Assembly: GCA_013694685.1 (NCBI GenBank)
Contig: JACDBY010000018.1
Span: 1 to 6,876 of the forward strand
DNA: 6,876 nt
Origin: Actinomycetota bacterium
Lineage (GTDB): Bacteria > Actinomycetota > Thermoleophilia > Gaiellales > Gaiellaceae
Direction of reading: 5' to 3'
In this document: one piece after another, positions 5,451-6,876 of the stretch
Layout: every line of letters begins with the position of its first letter
Position numbering within the stretch: the stretch's first letter is position 1
Program-made: the position numbers and the translations under genes
The notes under the pieces: model-generated
The model's database searches: none
The model's input: the letters and a program-made list of their open reading frames with translations, nothing else
Told to the model about the DNA's origin: nothing

Positions 5451-6876
5451 CAGCGAACCACGAGGAAGACGAGGGCGAGGATGGAGACAGAGATGGTGAT
5501 CGCGAGGGCGTAGGTGCGCAGCAGACCGCTCTGCGCGCTCGAGGTCGCGGCGGCGCCGCGGAGCGTTCCCTTGGCGACCTCGTCGAGGCCGCCCTGGACG
5601 ACCGGGGTCTCGAACCGGTCGCGCAGCGCGACCGCGACGGTCTGTGCCGGCCGGGAGAAGACCGTGTCGTAGAGCTCGTCGAACCACAGCTTGTGCTCGA
5701 GCGTCCTCCGCACGGCGCCGTCGGGCACGAGCTCGCGTCCGGCCTGGAAGGCCCGCCAGGCGAGGAGGGCGCCGAGTCCCCCGAGACCGACGGCGAGCGC
5801 GCTCGAGAGCCACTCCTCGCCGGTCGACGGATGGACCAGCGACTCGGCGACCGGCTTCAGCCAGTCCTCGAACGGGTGCCAGACACCCGGGATGTTGAGG
5901 AGGCCGACGACGACCGACCCGGCGGCGAGCACGAGCACGGGGAGGGTCATCGATCGCGGGCCTTCCCCGCGGTGCGCCTCGTGCCCGTGAGCCTGCGCAG
6001 GCTCGGCCGCGGGCTCGCCGTGGAAGACGCGCAGGTAGAGCCGCAGGGAGTAGAGACCGGTGAGGAAGGCTCCCAGGAGCCCGCCGACGTAGAGGATCCA
6101 CCCGAGCGCGCCACCCTCGTCGAGCGCGGAGGCGAGGATCGCATCCTTCGACCAGAAGCCCGCGAGCGGCGGGATCCCGACGAGCGCGAGGGTGCCGATC
6201 AGGAAGGTGAGGTTGGTCGTGGGGAGCGCGCGGCGCAGGCCGCCCATCCGGCGGATGTCCTGCTCGCCCGCCAGATGGTGGATCACGATGCCAGCGGCGA
6301 GGAAGAGGAGCGCCTTGAAGAACGCGTGGGTGACGAGGTGGAACATCGCGAAGCCGTAGGCGCCTACCCCGGCGCCCACGAACATGTAGCCGATCTGGCT
6401 CATCGTCGAGTACGCGATCACGCGCTTGAGGTCCCACTGCACGAGAGCGACGACCCCTGCCACGAGCAGGGTCACGAGGCCGAGGATCGCCGCGAGGTGC
6501 TGGACTTCCGGAGCCGCCTCGAAGACCGGGTGCGTCCTGCAGATGAGATAGACACCGGCGGTCACCATCGTCGCCGCGTGGATGAGCGCCGAGACCGGCG
6601 TCGGCCCCTCCATCGCGTCGGGGAGCCAGGTGTGGAACGGGATCTGCGCGGACTTCGCGACGGCACCGCCGAGCAGGCCGAGCGCGACGAGCGTCACGAC
6701 GGTGTCGGAGAGCTCCCCCGACTCGGCGGCCTCGAAGACGGCGCCGAAGTCGAGGCTCCCGACCTTTGCGATCGCGAGGAAGAAGCCGAGCGCCATGAGC
6801 GCGTCGCCGAGCGCGTTCATCACGAACGCCTTCTTCGCGGCCGCGACCGCCGAGGCGCGCTCGTGGTGGAAGCCGA
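5450..6876 (-). CDS. nuoL: NADH-quinone oxidoreductase subunit L (complex I), 5' end beyond window
   Basis: The last 474 residues are visible; with a usual length of about 620-650, some 150-180 N-terminal residues lie beyond the right edge. NuoL is the distal antiporter-like subunit of complex I and carries the long lateral helix along the membrane arm. Visible landmarks, numbered from the first visible residue, are AAAKKAFVMNALGD (11-24), K74 in GGAVAKSAQIPFHTWLPDAM, H99 in SALIHAATMVTAGVYL, WDLKRVIAYSTMSQIGYMF (147-165), H179, H183 and K187 in FHLVTHAFFKALLFLAAG, and K243 in AGFWSKDAILAS. A His-rich loop (HGEPAAEPAQAHGHEAHRGE, 285-304) separates two membrane helices. The tail holds LWFDELYDTVFSRP and a final hydrophobic helix ending in LALVFLVVR, as expected for the lateral helix and its anchoring segment. 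The frame is open through the edge, so any GTG or ATG near 6818-6823 is internal, not a start. The stop TGA overlaps nuoM by one base. Confidence 0.97.
   Translation of the reverse strand, partial: GFHHERASAVAAAKKAFVMNALGDALMALGFFLAIAKVGSLDFGAVFEAAESGELSDTVVTLVALGLLGGAVAKSAQIPFHTWLPDAMEGPTPVSALIHAATMVTAGVYLICRTHPVFEAAPEVQHLAAILGLVTLLVAGVVALVQWDLKRVIAYSTMSQIGYMFVGAGVGAYGFAMFHLVTHAFFKALLFLAAGIVIHHLAGEQDIRRMGGLRRALPTTNLTFLIGTLALVGIPPLAGFWSKDAILASALDEGGALGWILYVGGLLGAFLTGLYSLRLYLRVFHGEPAAEPAQAHGHEAHRGEGPRSMTLPVLVLAAGSVVVGLLNIPGVWHPFEDWLKPVAESLVHPSTGEEWLSSALAVGLGGLGALLAWRAFQAGRELVPDGAVRRTLEHKLWFDELYDTVFSRPAQTVAVALRDRFETPVVQGGLDEVAKGTLRGAAATSSAQSGLLRTYALAITISVSILALVFLVVR

Noticed and set aside
3963..5513. 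A 516-residue plus-strand open frame opposite nuoM
   Set aside because: It is very rich in Glu, Arg and Asp, which is the mirror image of hydrophobic codons on the other strand. nuoM, with clear complex I motifs, explains this DNA.
5451..6437. N-terminal extension of the nuoM frame to 814 residues
   Set aside because: The extension overlaps nuoL in a different frame, is Arg/Pro-rich, and has no similarity to NuoM. The ATG at 5448-5450 with TGATG coupling is the natural start.
6818..6823. Apparent nuoL start at GTG/ATG
   Set aside because: The frame continues upstream to the window edge with conserved NuoL sequence (AAAKKAFV), so these codons are internal.

Overview
The window is GC-rich bacterial DNA, densely packed, with GTG starts and overlapping genes. 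The NuoL/NuoM/NuoN sequences, the UPF0173-type hydrolase and the DUF1028 protein together suggest an actinobacterium, possibly of the Thermoleophilia/Gaiellales type. That placement is an inference from protein style, not from a marker gene. Six of the seven genes lie on the minus strand. The only non-coding DNA of note is a 64-bp gap at 2064-2127.

Right part (2530-6876, minus strand): the 3' end of a respiratory complex I (NADH:quinone oxidoreductase) operon, in the canonical order nuoL (5' end beyond the window) - nuoM - nuoN. The three encode the antiporter-like, proton-pumping membrane subunits. Junctions overlap by 1 bp (TGATG, nuoL/nuoM) and 4 bp (GTGA, nuoM/nuoN), so translation is probably coupled. 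NuoN is the last subunit gene.

Middle (2128-2550, plus strand): a single GNAT acetyltransferase gene. It converges on nuoN and overlaps its end by 21 bp. A perfect 7-bp inverted repeat with a 4-nt loop lies on this junction.

Left part (1-2063, minus strand): a three-gene operon reading leftward: a UPF0173-type metallo-beta-lactamase-fold hydrolase, a DUF1028 (Ntn-hydrolase superfamily) protein with a C-terminal putative peptidoglycan-binding-like segment, and a cupin protein with the start of a TPR-like helical tail that runs off the left edge. Both internal junctions are GTGA overlaps. The first gene has no Shine-Dalgarno but has a TANNNT element 7 nt before its ATG, which suggests a leaderless transcript.

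The complex I genes have an obvious joint role. The function of the left-hand operon is not known. Its architecture suggests two hydrolases plus a small-molecule-sensing or accessory cupin, but no substrate can be read from the sequence. I see no mobile element, CRISPR array, tRNA or rRNA. The points most worth a second look are the NuoM motif losses, the DUF1028 N-terminal extension, the leaderless promoter and the convergent hairpin.
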